64,000 bases of DNA from Callaeas wilsoni (taxonomy: Eukaryota; Chordata; Aves; Passeriformes; Callaeidae), in contig VWPU01014922.1 of assembly GCA_013398955.1 (NCBI GenBank), positions 1-64,000 of the forward strand, given 5' to 3'. Position numbers and translations under genes: made by a program. The stretch's first letter is position 1, and the number at the start of each line of letters is the position of its first letter. The notes under the pieces were generated by a model. The model had not been told where the DNA came from, ran no database searches, and saw only the letters and a program-made list of their open reading frames with translations. This document shows positions 1-11,306 of this stretch, one piece after another.

Positions 1-535
1 GGGGCCGCCCCCGGCCCGCCCCTTCCTCGCCCGGGCCCGCCCTCGGCTGCCGCCGCCTGCCAGCAGCGCGTCCCCGGGGAGCCCCGGCGGGTCGGTAATG
101 GAGCGTGTCGGCGGTAGAGTTGAGCAGGAGGAGGAGAGCTCTCCGCAGGCTCTTGTCCAGCCCGCGCCCCGAGCGCAGATCCTGCCCGAAGGTGCCGCAC
201 GAGTCTCTAGGGACTTGAAGCCAGCGAAGGGGCCCATTCCCGTAGGGCGATTCCCCGCAGCTCCGGCAGCTGCCCCGGCGGTGGGGAGGGGATGAGGTTC
301 AGGTCTCCCAGCAGGCGCTCCCTTTCCTTCCTTGACGAAATGTCCGCACACGGACCGGCCCAAGGCACCGCCAGAGGCTTCCCAGCGAGGGCAGCGCTCC
401 GCGCCGGGCCCCGGCCGCGGAGCCGAGGATACGCGAAGCATCATTCGGGGCGCGGGGCGCTGCTGCTCCCCGAGCCGGGCTGGCAGCCTCGCCCGCACGA
501 GGGCTCTGAACGGCCTGGGCGGTGATGGGGTGCTT
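1..535. promoter_or_regulatory. CpG island cut by the left window edge
   Basis: The first roughly 530 bases are very GC-rich with dense CpG and GC-box-like runs (GGGGCGG and CCCGCCC types). Base composition then drops abruptly to AT-rich sequence around 535-600. This is the signature of a vertebrate promoter island. Short frames occur on the + strand but none resembles a known protein, and I see no strong splice donor: the best candidates are weak GTAATG near 96 and GTGATG near 521. In other vertebrates DNAJC10 lies upstream of PDE1A in divergent orientation. The island may therefore serve a noncoding first exon of PDE1A on +, the DNAJC10 promoter on -, or both. The assignment is inference; the island itself is directly visible. 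Confidence 0.7.
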
Positions 536-2400
536 GAGGGTTGCGGAGGACTTCTTTTAGAAGCTCACATAGGGTTGAGGGCTGTTAAGCTCTTAATAAC
601 CGGTTGTTACTGTTTGTGGAGACAAAACATGCGTGTTTTATGAGCAGGGCCTGAAAAGCAGGTTATCAAATATGTACACATTGCAAGAAGTCTTTGCAAG
701 TATATTCTGTTTTAAAGATCATTCGGGATTATATGGCAATGCCTATAACCCACGATTTCTTACAGTTTGCCTCTCTGTACACTTGCTTTGTTTGAAATTA
801 CGTCAAAAAGTCTTTCGGTTCCCTCTCTTGCTCTCATTTATGTAGATGGAACCAATCATGACTTCTGACTACCACTGCCGCTGACAAAGTGGCATAAAAG
901 TATCTAAGGCTCATTGTTGAAAGGGAATTCTTTTTGTGCTTGCTCTTTAGTCTCAGCTACCTGAATAAACATTTCCATTGTGAAATATTTTTGTGAAAAA
1001 AACCTATTGAGTCAATAAATACAAAGATGTACTCCAGTATAGTGTACCTGAGAAATTAGTTTATAATGCTCATGTTATTGCATGTTATTACAGAAAACAA
1101 AACATCTATCAAACTACTGATGAAAAACATGTCTGCTGAAACATTTGTATTTCCTTCCCAATGGTTATGTGACAAAGTAGCTTAGTGGGTAGTTCCTTTG
1201 CTTTCAATTTTCAGAATTTAGATGAGACTGCACACAGAAGCACTGACTCTTCGTTGCAACATTTGTTTCTTTATGTGCATATTCAGTGACTTGGGGTCTT
1301 TCAGATGGGGTGGGGATAATGTATTGCAGTCTTTAAAAGTTCATTTAGCATATGATGATACATAAAATCAGGCATATTGTGACAGTACAGCATATAATAT
1401 AAATATAAATCAGCATAAGGCATATGAAATGTGTCAGTCTGAAGTAAGTTTTTTGTAACTGTCAAGTGTTTCTAGGTAAGCAAAATCAGTTCTCTCTCAG
1501 AACTCACATGCAGCAATGAGCTATATGTTGTGGAATGAGTAAAAGCTGTCTTGTTTAGCTAGAGGAATACAAGAATAGACATTTCTGGATCGTCAGTTGT
1601 GATTAAAACTTTAATAATAACAACCTTTAATTTAAATTAATATTATATCTTTGCAAGCAGTGCACGTCCAAAATTATTCACTCAGATATTTGCTTGAATT
1701 CCTAATGGTAGTGAGTTTCATGGGTTACTCTGCTGTTCTTTTTGTCAGTGTCTTTGAATGCCTAATTTGAGCATTAAAAGAGGTGGTGAGCAAACGCCTT
1801 TATATAGTCTTAAGCAAGTTGATGTACTGATTTAATAAAATGCTTCAGTTTTTTGTTGTTTCTTTTTTTTTTTTTGGCAACCACTGTTTTTTATCAAATT
1901 ATGTGTCTACACGTCTAGATGGGTTGCCTTTCTTTGTACACTGTGCTGGTCATAAATAAAGAACTGTGCTGTAACATAGCCACGTTTCATCATTAAGGAA
2001 TATCTATGAATGTTTTGGTTTTCTCCCCTGCTCAGTGGTGTGGATCAAGAGGAGCAGGAGAGATTTGGAGGTTTTGTGGTGCTCTGAGCTACAGCATGCT
2101 GATCAAGTGGCCAGAAAGAACCAGGAACACCTGCTAGAGCTTAAAATGTGCAGTGTGCCCTAGTTCTAGAGCCCTGGGTTTTCATGAAGGGTGCAATGAC
2201 TCGTCTCCCTGATGACTTCACATGACTCCCAAGTTCACCTAATTCATGCTTCACTTTGTGATAGGCATTCCTCACCTGCTTATGTGATGTCCCTGCCGAA
2301 AGAAGTGTGACTAAGCAGGGCCATTTGTGCACACAATGTTACCTTTTCTCACCAGTGATCTAGAAGCCCAGGGAACAGACAAGTTCATTCTAACCTAAGG

Positions 2401-2514
2401 TTGTCTTTGGTACTCACACAGTTAAATAACCCCCTGTGTTGTCTTTGGTACTCACACAGTTAAATAACCCCCTGTGTTGTCTTTGGTACTCACACAGTTA
2501 AATAACCTCCTGGC
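2401..2514. repeat. Minisatellite, three copies of a 38-bp unit
   Basis: A 38-bp unit beginning TTGTCTTTGGTACTCACACA occurs at 2401-2438, 2439-2476 and 2477-2514. The first two copies are identical. The third is identical until its last few bases, where it grades into unique sequence. Near-perfect identity implies recent expansion by slippage or unequal exchange, so copy number is likely to vary between individuals. Confidence 0.95.
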
Positions 2515-5500
2515 TCGGTGATGATATTGTTGTCCTGTCTATTTCTGCCTTCTACTGTTTGTTTTGAATGAGATCTAGAAAGTCATGCCAGGAACTATAC
2601 ATAATAATTGTGAAACCCTTCCTTTTGCTGGAATAACTGCATCAAATTTGTACTTGATAAGGATTTTGAGAATTTTCCCCACTGCGCTCAGTTTTTTCTT
2701 TTCATCTCCCCTTTTTTCTGCCAACTGTCTGATTGTGGCTTTGTGGAACTGTGTAACCTGATTTAATTTTCCCTTGGGGAACTTGGGGACAGCATACCTT
2801 TTCATCTTTTATGAAATGTTTTCTAAGTGAGTTCATTAAACCTTCTTCATTATCTCAAACCTGTCACACTCATCTGTAGTCACATCTGACTTGTATAGCA
2901 GCATCCAAACCCGTATCCTGCTTGGTGTTAGTTTTAATATTTCATTTCATTAAATATTTTCATCTTATTTTTCCTGTTTTTGTAAAGGGGATAAAGAGGA
3001 AAAATCTAAAATATTGGCTTTTCAATTAGGACTATTTAAAATAAAGGAAACCAGTAGAATTATGGGAAGTGTTAGTATTATCATCAAGAAGAAATAGGAA
3101 AGATATGGACAATTAGATTTTTCACATGTATTAGAAAACAGAAGCCAGGTCAGTAAGTTAGTATTAGATATGAATATTTTAATTATCTGGTTAATATGGT
3201 GCATATGTAAAATTTGTAATTTAAATTTAGAAAGGCAGTTGGAAAAGATGCCATCAAATACCATTTTACAGAATGTATAAAATGTTTAATTAAGCAGTAA
3301 AGCTATATAAACCATCTGCTTCTGTTGAAATAGTCAAGATGTTAGAGAACCATTTATTGTAATTTAAAAGAGCTATGCATTTTTGATTGCTTTAAAATTA
3401 GCATTCAGCTTTCATAAGGACTCGCTTATTTTTTTTCCTGCAGTGAAATATGCAATAACTGTTAATGAAGAGGACTTTGAACAGAAATTCTGTTCATTTA
3501 GCACATTTTGAACTTTAACATATCAATTTTTGTCATCTAAGTTTTTTGTTCTTGCTAGCAGTTTAAAGAAGATCAAAAGCTAAAGTAGACTGCTGCAGTT
3601 TGGTGCTTTCTGTACAATGCATGGTGGGTAATTTAGGAGGAACTGGGTTTTATTTTACTCCATTCATCAGCTGGGCCTTTTCCTGCAAACTCCTTCATTG
3701 ATGCTGAGTAGCTGAAAGTGTCAAGGGATACAGCTCTTTCAGGCCATGGTGCTGCAAACTGACTCATCTTGCAGGCTGCTAAAGAATCAACACGAACTCA
3801 TAGAATCGCGTAGCGCCTGGCAGGAGAAGGGGTGTGAGCAGAAGGGATATGTCTCTTCAGTCATTCCCAGTGGCACAATTCCTGGGGAATCCTTGCACAA
3901 ATGAAAGCCACCTGCCAAATCCAAACTAAAACCTAAACGTTCAAAGGAGCTCATGAGGAATTCCATATCCTTGTTAGCAGGTTTTCAAAATCTGTAAACG
4001 GAGTGTGGTGAATTGAACAGGCCGATCTGTATTTGTCTGTAACTTCCAGGTTTATTTGGAGATTCTCTGATGCAATTGGAAAGCTGTTTGCGAGGTGCTT
4101 GTCAGAAGGGCGGTTTCTGCCAGTTTTGAAAAGATGAGGAGATAAAATGAGGTATGGCTGTGGGGGCAGAAGTTTCCTGTATTCTTCACAGCCTAAGGGT
4201 TTCTTTACAGACCTTGAACACAAAAATGTGCTTTCTATCTGACTTGGTCTGTCAGTTGTTGATTTTTGATTTCCTCAGTGTTAGAAAGTGTTTTTTTCCC
4301 TTGTGCATTCCAGGGGCTTGCACCTTACTCTGTTTCCTAATAACCTCACAGAAATCTTTTTAACTGTTTTGTTGCGCAGTTTTATATGTGCATCAACAGA
4401 CATTGTTATAAGAATATAAAGTGTTAATACCTGTGCTTTTAAAAATCTAAATAGGACAAATAAGCTGTGAGATCCAATATTTTTTGGGAGTTTCAGACAT
4501 CTTGTGAAGAGACATTCAGAGATTACTTCATTTTAGTCAACTAAAAGGGAAAAAAATTTGACAGATTTGATTCCAAACCCCTTGTTTTCCCTTCCTCTGT
4601 AATAGCTCAAGAGTTTTTCCTAATTCAGTAATAATTTAAGGCCAGGAGTGACTAATTTGTATGCAAGGCATCCATAAACTCGACTGGGTCTTAAAAAGCT
4701 CCACATCTGCAGTGAGACCTCACATCGAGGGGCATGCGAATCGCAGCAGTGTAGCAGCTGGTGGAGATATCTGAGTATCGTAGAAGGAGTTTTTATTAAA
4801 TAATACAGAAAAAAACCCCAAGATTGCAGCTCTTCAAAAAGTCTAAATCAAAGCAGAAACTTTGAAAAACGATGATCGATGTGTCACTGTGGAGAGGAGT
4901 GGCAGTCATCTGTCAGTGTATAAAAAAAGCAATGGAAGCTGTTCTTAATATTCACAGTATTTAGTCAATATGATACAAGATGGGCTTGCTGCTTCTCATT
5001 TATCATTTAAACTTCCCTTTGGGGGTTTCAGAGTTTTAGCAGCCTACTCTAATTCTGCTGACTTACTGCTACTTTGCGTGCTGCACTGGCCCCTTTTCAG
5101 CAATTCTGAGCTGACTGGCACTGTTTGGAAACAAAACAAAGCATTCCTATGGCACTACTGAGATTTGCCATCTTCACAAACTCCATACTATGGCTGTGGC
5201 CCGTGAAGAGCAAGTCAAATTATTGACTTTAAGCCAACGGTACGAGTTAGGACAAAATGAGACAAGTCTACTTCTCCTGCTTCCTGCCTTCACTGCAAAG
5301 CTTTCTCAATCCTTAATGTTAGGTCTGCTGGTGTGTGCGTGCATGTGTGGCTGCATGACTTGCTCCAGGCTGAAGCCCAGATTTTCTGCTCCCAGTTCAT
5401 GGGTTTGTACCTGGGTGCTGTGCTCTTTATGGAGTGCAGTTATTCCCTATAGACCCTTTAGTCCAAATCTAGCTACTTGGCCTAGGAAAAGGTGTGTTTA

Positions 5501-7453
5501 CAGGAAGCAGAGGCGAAAGTTAAAAAGGGGAAAGAAGTCAGTGATTAGGCAAATTTGGTTGGAGGAGGCAGAGCTGGATGTTTTGAGGCTAGGAGATAAC
5601 AAATCATGCTTGTTGAAGGCAGTGAAAGGGACTGCTTGGTCACACTGGGTTAGTTATTTAAAGGTTAGTACTTTTCCATATTAATGCCTCAGGCTGTGAT
5701 CTTTTAGTTTCACTGATGAACACTTATTCACAAAAATAGCCTTGGACACAATGAGTATTATTCTTGTAAAGTGGGTAAATCTTTAGAGCAAGCTGCGTGG
5801 TGTTATTTGTGCAGGGTACCTCCCCGGGTCAGTGTACAAGTCTGTCAGGATTGCATTCTGCTTGTCTTGGTGCTTCAGCATTTCCTCATGGCTGCTGCAT
5901 CTCTTCTAACCTGAACCATAGCAGGCAGCATGCAGTGGAAACCATACACCTTCAATGAATCTCTACATATTCTCATACATGCTATACCAGCTTGTTTGCA
6001 GACTAGCAACACAACTGTTCTGTTGTCACTGAGAACTAAAATCATCCTCCCTTTGGGCACATAGGTAATTCTTTTGGTTTTATTTAATACTTTACTGTTG
6101 AAGAATGAAATAGGTGTTTGACTGTTGTTGTCTGTGGAGCTGATGCTGCCCCTTCCACATTGTGAGCAGATAGAGGTTTATTCTTTATGGACATGTTCTC
6201 GAAAAAATGAAACACCAAATTACATACACCTGGGTTCTGTGTTAACATGACCTTTTCTACCTACATTGTAGCTGTCTCAACACACAATGGGGGTTTTGCA
6301 TTAGGTATCATGCTTAATTTGGTTCTGAAGGTGGCATTGTGAGGAAAAGCACTCATTTCCACTGGTATGTCATATACATTGCTTATACATCTGACTGTAC
6401 AGGGTGCTGCAGTTTAAGCTTTTGAGATAAATCAGTTTTAAATTCTCTGTACTATTTGCATTGCTATTTTATGTACATTGTATTTATTACTTTTGATGAA
6501 AAGAAAATGTTTAAACTCCCAATGGATTAACCAAATATATTATTTTAAATTTCTTGTGATTCACATTCAGATATCTTTAATGAGCCTGAGGAATGATTGC
6601 CAACTAAACTTGGCTCATTAATTTAAAATGAATGCTAACAGCATTATTTTCATCTGTATTCCTTTAAAATTGTTCCCTGTGCTCCTGTTAAATTCATGAT
6701 CCATAAATAGATTCTTAATTCATGCTTTGAATCATCATATAGTTATAACTTCTATGCTGAAATCATAATAAAGCAAAGATTTCTAATGAACAGTAGCACA
6801 GTCAGCACTTGAGCCACTTGCCATAAACATATGTGCTAAAGTCAAAACCGCAGTGTGTTAAATGCCCTGTCTGGATGCTAAACTGCTTTCCTTGTAGTGT
6901 GAACTGGTGTAGTTTTATTGAACTCACTGGGAACTGTCACAGTGTCCTATTCACAGCTCTGGATATCTCATGGTATTTCAACTTCTTTACTGAGTAGTGT
7001 TTGAATTTAAAAAAAAAAAGCTTGTTTGATTTTGACTCTGTCCTTGATTTATGTTTAATGTGAAGAGTTGTCAAAAAATGTGATTTATTATATGCAAATT
7101 ATGAGGATATTAGTTGGACTATTATGAGTGACATACTACTCAAAGTAAGAGGAAACTATTCAGCACACGCGGTCTCAGTTCCATGAGCACTTTGCATTCA
7201 TGGGCATTTGACAAAAAACCCAGCCCAAACCATGATTACACTGAAGGGCTTACACCTAAGGGATGTTTGTATGTGTGAATGTTGGCAGAACTTAAGTCTG
7301 TGCAATCAAGGCCATAGATTTAAATGCTACAGAAATGCCATAATGTATTCACTCGGTGCAAGAATTTATCAGAATGTGGTTGAAGCCAGTTACTGTGATT
7401 CATTCTTGTTATGTAAACTATCATTCATACATTGCAAATCAACGTGCTTCAAT

Positions 7454-7529
7454 CCTGACTGCCTTCGATATTTATTGTAGATATGGAAGCACCTGACTGC
7501 CTTCGATATTTATCGTAGATATGGAAGCA
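7454..7529. repeat. Tandem duplication of a 38-bp unit
   Basis: Two adjacent 38-bp copies start CCTGACTGCCTTCGATATTT, at 7454-7491 and 7492-7529. I see a single substitution between them (TATTG versus TATCG). This is a recent local duplication with no coding content. Confidence 0.95.
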
Positions 7530-8273
7530 GTTTTAAACTGCTTGGCATTTGCTCAAAAATGCCGTATTTACGAAGAGCTTTGTCGTTGTCTTTAGAGTAA
7601 GCACCTTTCCTGTCAGCATTCGAGCGCTGCTGTTTGAGCTGGCTGTGCTGGGGATGGCAGGGGCGGGCTGGCGCTCCAGCTCTGTCCTGCCCTGGGATAA
7701 CGGCAGAGCCGCCATGTGGGCGCCTCCGGGTTTGTTGGAGAGCCGTGCCAGCCCCCGTGGGACCCAGGTCTCATTCTTGCAGTGACACCTGGGTCTCACC
7801 TCGATTTGCTTCTCTGTTCCAGGCGGGGCTGCCACTGGTAAAGTCAAGGGTGCGTGAGTGCAGCCACCTGTCTGGACTGTAACACGGAGGAGCTGGGCTC
7901 GTGACCTTGCACTGGCCTCAGCAGCACAGTAGTGTTAGGAAGAGCAGAAAGCACCAGGCTCAGTTGAAAGGGACAATTTTCCACCGTTGTCCCCTAAGAA
8001 GGGAGAAAACATGGCACTCGTCTCAGCTAGGATGCAGCAATTTAATGCTCAGATCCCTCTGCTTTCACTCCATGCCCATGCACCTTACAAATCGAAGCTC
8101 CCAGAGGAGCTGCCTTGGTTTGGTTTGAGAATATTCGCTTTGGCTCAGCCTCAGGCAGAACAATCTGCTGAACTAGCTGCAGTAAGAGCTTGGAGCTGCA
8201 AAGCTACCCTGCTGGAGGTGGGGTAGTGGGTTGGCTGCTGATTTCCTAAGGAGCTCAATAGACAAGTGGTTTA

Positions 8274-8582
8274 GGATCCTAGAACTGTTCAAGTTGGAAA
8301 AGACATCCAAGATCATCGAGTTCAGCTGCAAATTTTTCCTAATATCCAGTCTAAATCTTCCATGGCACAGCTTGTGGCCATTTCCTTTGGGCCTCTCATT
8401 TATTACTTGGGAGAAGAGACTGACTCCTCCCTCTCTACACCCTCCTTTCAGGTAGTTTAGAGTGCTAAGGTCCCCCCGAGCCTCCTTTTTGTCAGGCTGA
8501 ACAACTCCAGTTCCCTCAGTCACTCTTCAGAAGACTTCTGCTCCAGATCTTTCACCAGCTTCATTGCCCTTCTCTGGACACA
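8274..8582 (-). mobile_element. CR1 LINE 3' fragment, minus orientation
   Basis: Read on +, the segment begins with a CR1-type tail complement and continues with TTGGAAAAGACATCCAAGAT and a GATCATCGAG motif. Further along come CCGAGCCTCC, AGGCTGAACAAC, CCAGTTCCCTCAG, TTCACCAGCTTC and a closing TTGCCCTTCTCTGGACAC. This is the well-known complement of the CR1 ORF2 3' end and 3' UTR, so the element is on the minus strand and 5'-truncated, as most CR1 copies are. CR1 is the dominant retrotransposon of birds. The copy has moderate substitutions and no intact coding frame. Confidence 0.93.
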
Positions 8583-9471
8583 CAAATTAGAATAACTACT
8601 TACTTTATTTATTTGAACTTATTTTGTATAGGATGTTTTCATAAAATTATTTTAATCACAGACTAAATATTAGTATGCTTTCTGATGGTGTATCGTGGGA
8701 TGCAGCATTTTCAGGTTTGGGGTGAACATTAACTGAAACTCTTTCACAAAAAATACACCGCTACCAAAAGGGGTAGCTGAACAAACTTAAATTGATAGTG
8801 GTTCATTCCTTTGATTATTTTTCAACAACTTATCTTCCAAGTGTGCTAAAAAAACCCAAAAAGCCATCATTTACCCAGCTTGTGGGGAGCTGTAGTGCCT
8901 GTGAAAGATATAAGGAAGTTAATATAAATTGTAGGCTAACTGAGCTTTGTAGAAGGTTGTAAATTAATTGGGTGTTTGAAAACTTAGGTGATGTTGTATG
9001 CAATACTTGACAATCCTTTCCAACCCATAATAATGTGTGCTAGCTTGTTTTACTAATAGCTAAAATTAAAAGGAAGCCTTAACTGCATTAGTAATGATAA
9101 TCTGTGATATAATTCTGCATGTAATTTTGTACTGAAGAGAAAAGAAAGGAAAATATGACAATGCATTTATTTCTGTTTGTCTTGGTTCTTACTAATATAA
9201 GGTAATTTAAAAAAATGAGAAACTCTTATTAGAATCCAGTTGCTCTCTAAGCCTATTTTTCTAGTAGCTGGCTGAACTCCAGCGTATACGTACTAAAAGC
9301 CCAAGAGGCTGCATGATGCCATTCAATGTGTTCTTCTTTTAAGCAGTGCTCCTGTCTGAGAGATTGTACAGACAGGGTTCTGTGCTCAGCCAAAGAATTG
9401 AAGGAAGACTGAGATAGTGAAGGCATCAGGCTCTACTCATAGTACCTTTTCCCTCTATGGGCCATTCACGT

Positions 9472-9532
9472 AAGAGTTGGACTCAAAAGTTCTTGTGGGT
9501 CCCAACTCAGAATACTCTGGGGTTCTGTGTGA
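9472..9532 (+). mobile_element. CR1 LINE 3' tail, short fragment
   Basis: The stretch AGAGTTGGACTCAAAAGTTC, followed by TTGTGGGTCCCAACTCAG, matches the CR1 3' UTR in sense orientation (GTTGGACTCGATGATC followed by GGGTCCCTTCCAACTCAG). It ends with a TTCTGTGTGATT sequence resembling the terminal octamer repeats. Only the tail is recognisable. A weaker possible CR1 tail, with CAATCCTTTCCAACCC, lies just upstream near 9011-9045. Confidence 0.75.
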
Positions 9533-10856
9533 TTTGGTGACTGCAGAGGATGACTATGAAACCGGCCTTAGCAATGCCCCTAGGACATTGCAAGGAAGAA
9601 ATGTTAGTGGGGAAAAAGTATGAAAAATATTAACTGTTCTGAAAAAGACTTAATAGCACTCTTAATCTAGTGATATGCTAGATGATTTGTTTTGGTTTTT
9701 TTAAAGTATAATATGAGATTTAAATCAAAAACTCTGGAGCAAAACAAGAGTGTGAATCCTAGCATTAGGAAGTGAGGGAAGCATGTGTGATTTTTTTTTT
9801 GTATTTTTGTATTTTTGTCAATTAAGGATTCTAATCCACATGTTTATTTCGGTTGTAACATATATATGCAGCTCTGTTAATTGCATATATATAATTGTCA
9901 GGTTTATAGGTAATGCTTTATTTGTTATTGAAGAGGCTGTCATATCTACAATATATTTTTCTGAGGGCAAAACCTTGTGTTTTCCAAGGAGTGGGAAACA
10001 AAAGAACATGAAAACACAGGGCTGATGAAGTGCTAGATTTGCATAGGGATTTTATGCATTTTAAACTTGTGGAGCTTTTTTCAGTTTGTTTCTTTTGTTT
10101 TAGCAGTTTATAGAAAATGAAATGAAACAGCTTATTGTAAAATTCGTATATTATTTGTCAACACTGCTGCTTGTATTACGTGGAAGAAGAGGTACTAAAT
10201 ATTTGCATGGAGCTGCTCATGGCATTGTGTCAGGGACAGTATCCTGAGATTCACAATGTGGTTTCCCTTTTCTTAGGGAAGAAAAACTATGCTAGTCTTT
10301 TTCCTGGTTCAGCCTACTCTCCCATCCATGCTGCTTCAGCTTGGCTTCTCTGGTGTATTTGGTGGGGAAAAGAAGGGCTTGGGCATCTGGGTAGAAGACA
10401 AGAATGTGTCTTCCATTAGGATGGCTTTTGACACGATTTTCACTAATTGATGGCAGAAGTTGTCCATCCATCCACACTTTTTATGCCCTGCTCTAGTTAC
10501 TGTGGAGCATTTAATAATCTACTTGCATGTTCTCATGCTTGTGTCAGTGGGGAAAGCATTCACTGACCTGAATCAAGCAAGATCAAACTCCAGGTGGCTG
10601 TGAGTTCTACTTGAATACTGAAACAACTTTGAGGTCTTCATGGGGGAAGGGATGTTTTTACATTTACAGAAGGTATTTATTTAGGTATTAAAAAGATTCT
10701 CTTTTTTTTATATACAGATAGAGGATCCACTTCTAAGCTTAGCTTTGGATTTTTAAAATACCTCAAAATAGATTTTGTCATATTTTCCTTTTTTTACACT
10801 TCAGTGCAAAGTTACATGTGTAATTGCATAATATTTGGATTTTGTGATAGTTATAT

Positions 10857-11306
10857 TGATGCCTTGTAGAGACTGACCTGAAACAGAGGCTGGACAGAGT
10901 GAAAGGATAAAGGGTAGGTATTAATTGAAAGCCCTTTACAGGGCACACCTTGGGCAGTGCAGGAGTCTCGCAGAGACTACACCCAAGATGCACGACAGTC
11001 ACACATTTTTCAGACAGATATAAGTTCTGTCCATTTGCATATCAGAGGTTAATTGTCCTATTACACCTTCAGGCAGTGGAGTCCCATTCTCTTAATTTGC
11101 TCCCCCCCAACTCACTTTTGTTTCCTTTTCTCAGGGCTTGAACCAGTGAGGTGTCCTTGATTCCCAGGCTTCGAGAGGAATTGTTGTGTCTGACAAAAAT
11201 GGGAAAAGCAGTAGCTAGCACTCTATATGGAGTTCAGAGTTATACACTAAAGAATTGCAGGATAACAAACATATGAAAATATAAAAGCTAAAATCCTAAG
11301 GCATCA
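10857..11306 (-). mobile_element. Solo-type ERV LTR, minus strand, 4-bp target duplication
   Basis: This 450-bp element is the reverse complement, with roughly nine in ten positions shared by eye, of the LTR at 14265-14713. It starts TGATGCC and ends GGCATCA, a 7-bp terminal inverted repeat of TG...CA type. It is flanked by ATAT on both sides (10853-10856 and 11307-11310), a 4-bp target-site duplication of the size typical of gammaretrovirus-like ERVs. An Oct-type octamer is kept at 11033-11040. The polyadenylation signal position is degraded to an AATTAA-like sequence. No retroviral internal region adjoins it, so it is best read as a solo LTR. Confidence 0.88.

Larger units (their letters stand above)
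536..8273. other. AT-rich noncoding span (intron or intergenic)
   Basis: No gene is recognisable here. The open frames, including the longest in the window (5190-5684, + strand, 164 codons), lack recognisable domains and read like chance frames. The span contains a T13 run near 1863-1875, a 38-bp x3 tandem repeat at 2401, a 38-bp x2 duplication at 7454, and a small CpG-enriched islet at about 7600-7870. Around 6440-6800 is a stretch rich in homeodomain-type TAAT motifs that could be a conserved noncoding element. If the CpG island is a PDE1A first exon, this span is intron. Confidence 0.6.

Noticed and set aside
3796..3845. Possible CR1 tail beginning TCATAGAATC
   Set aside because: Only about ten bases match the CR1 terminal repeat, and the following sequence does not convincingly continue the element.
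5190..5684. The longest open frame in the window (164 codons, + strand)
   Set aside because: No known domain, mixed low-quality composition, no splice or start context, and no neighbouring exons. Length is compatible with chance in a 64-kb noncoding window.
8985..9020. Similarity of CTTAGGTGATGTTGTA at 8990 and 17164
   Set aside because: The match covers about 30 bp with different flanks at both sites. It is more likely chance or a trace of an old repeat than a definable element.
10950..11141. Pair of similar small proteins at 10950-11141 (+) and 14411-14620 (-)
   Set aside because: They resemble each other only because both lie inside the two copies of the same LTR, each read antisense to the LTR. 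They are not genes.
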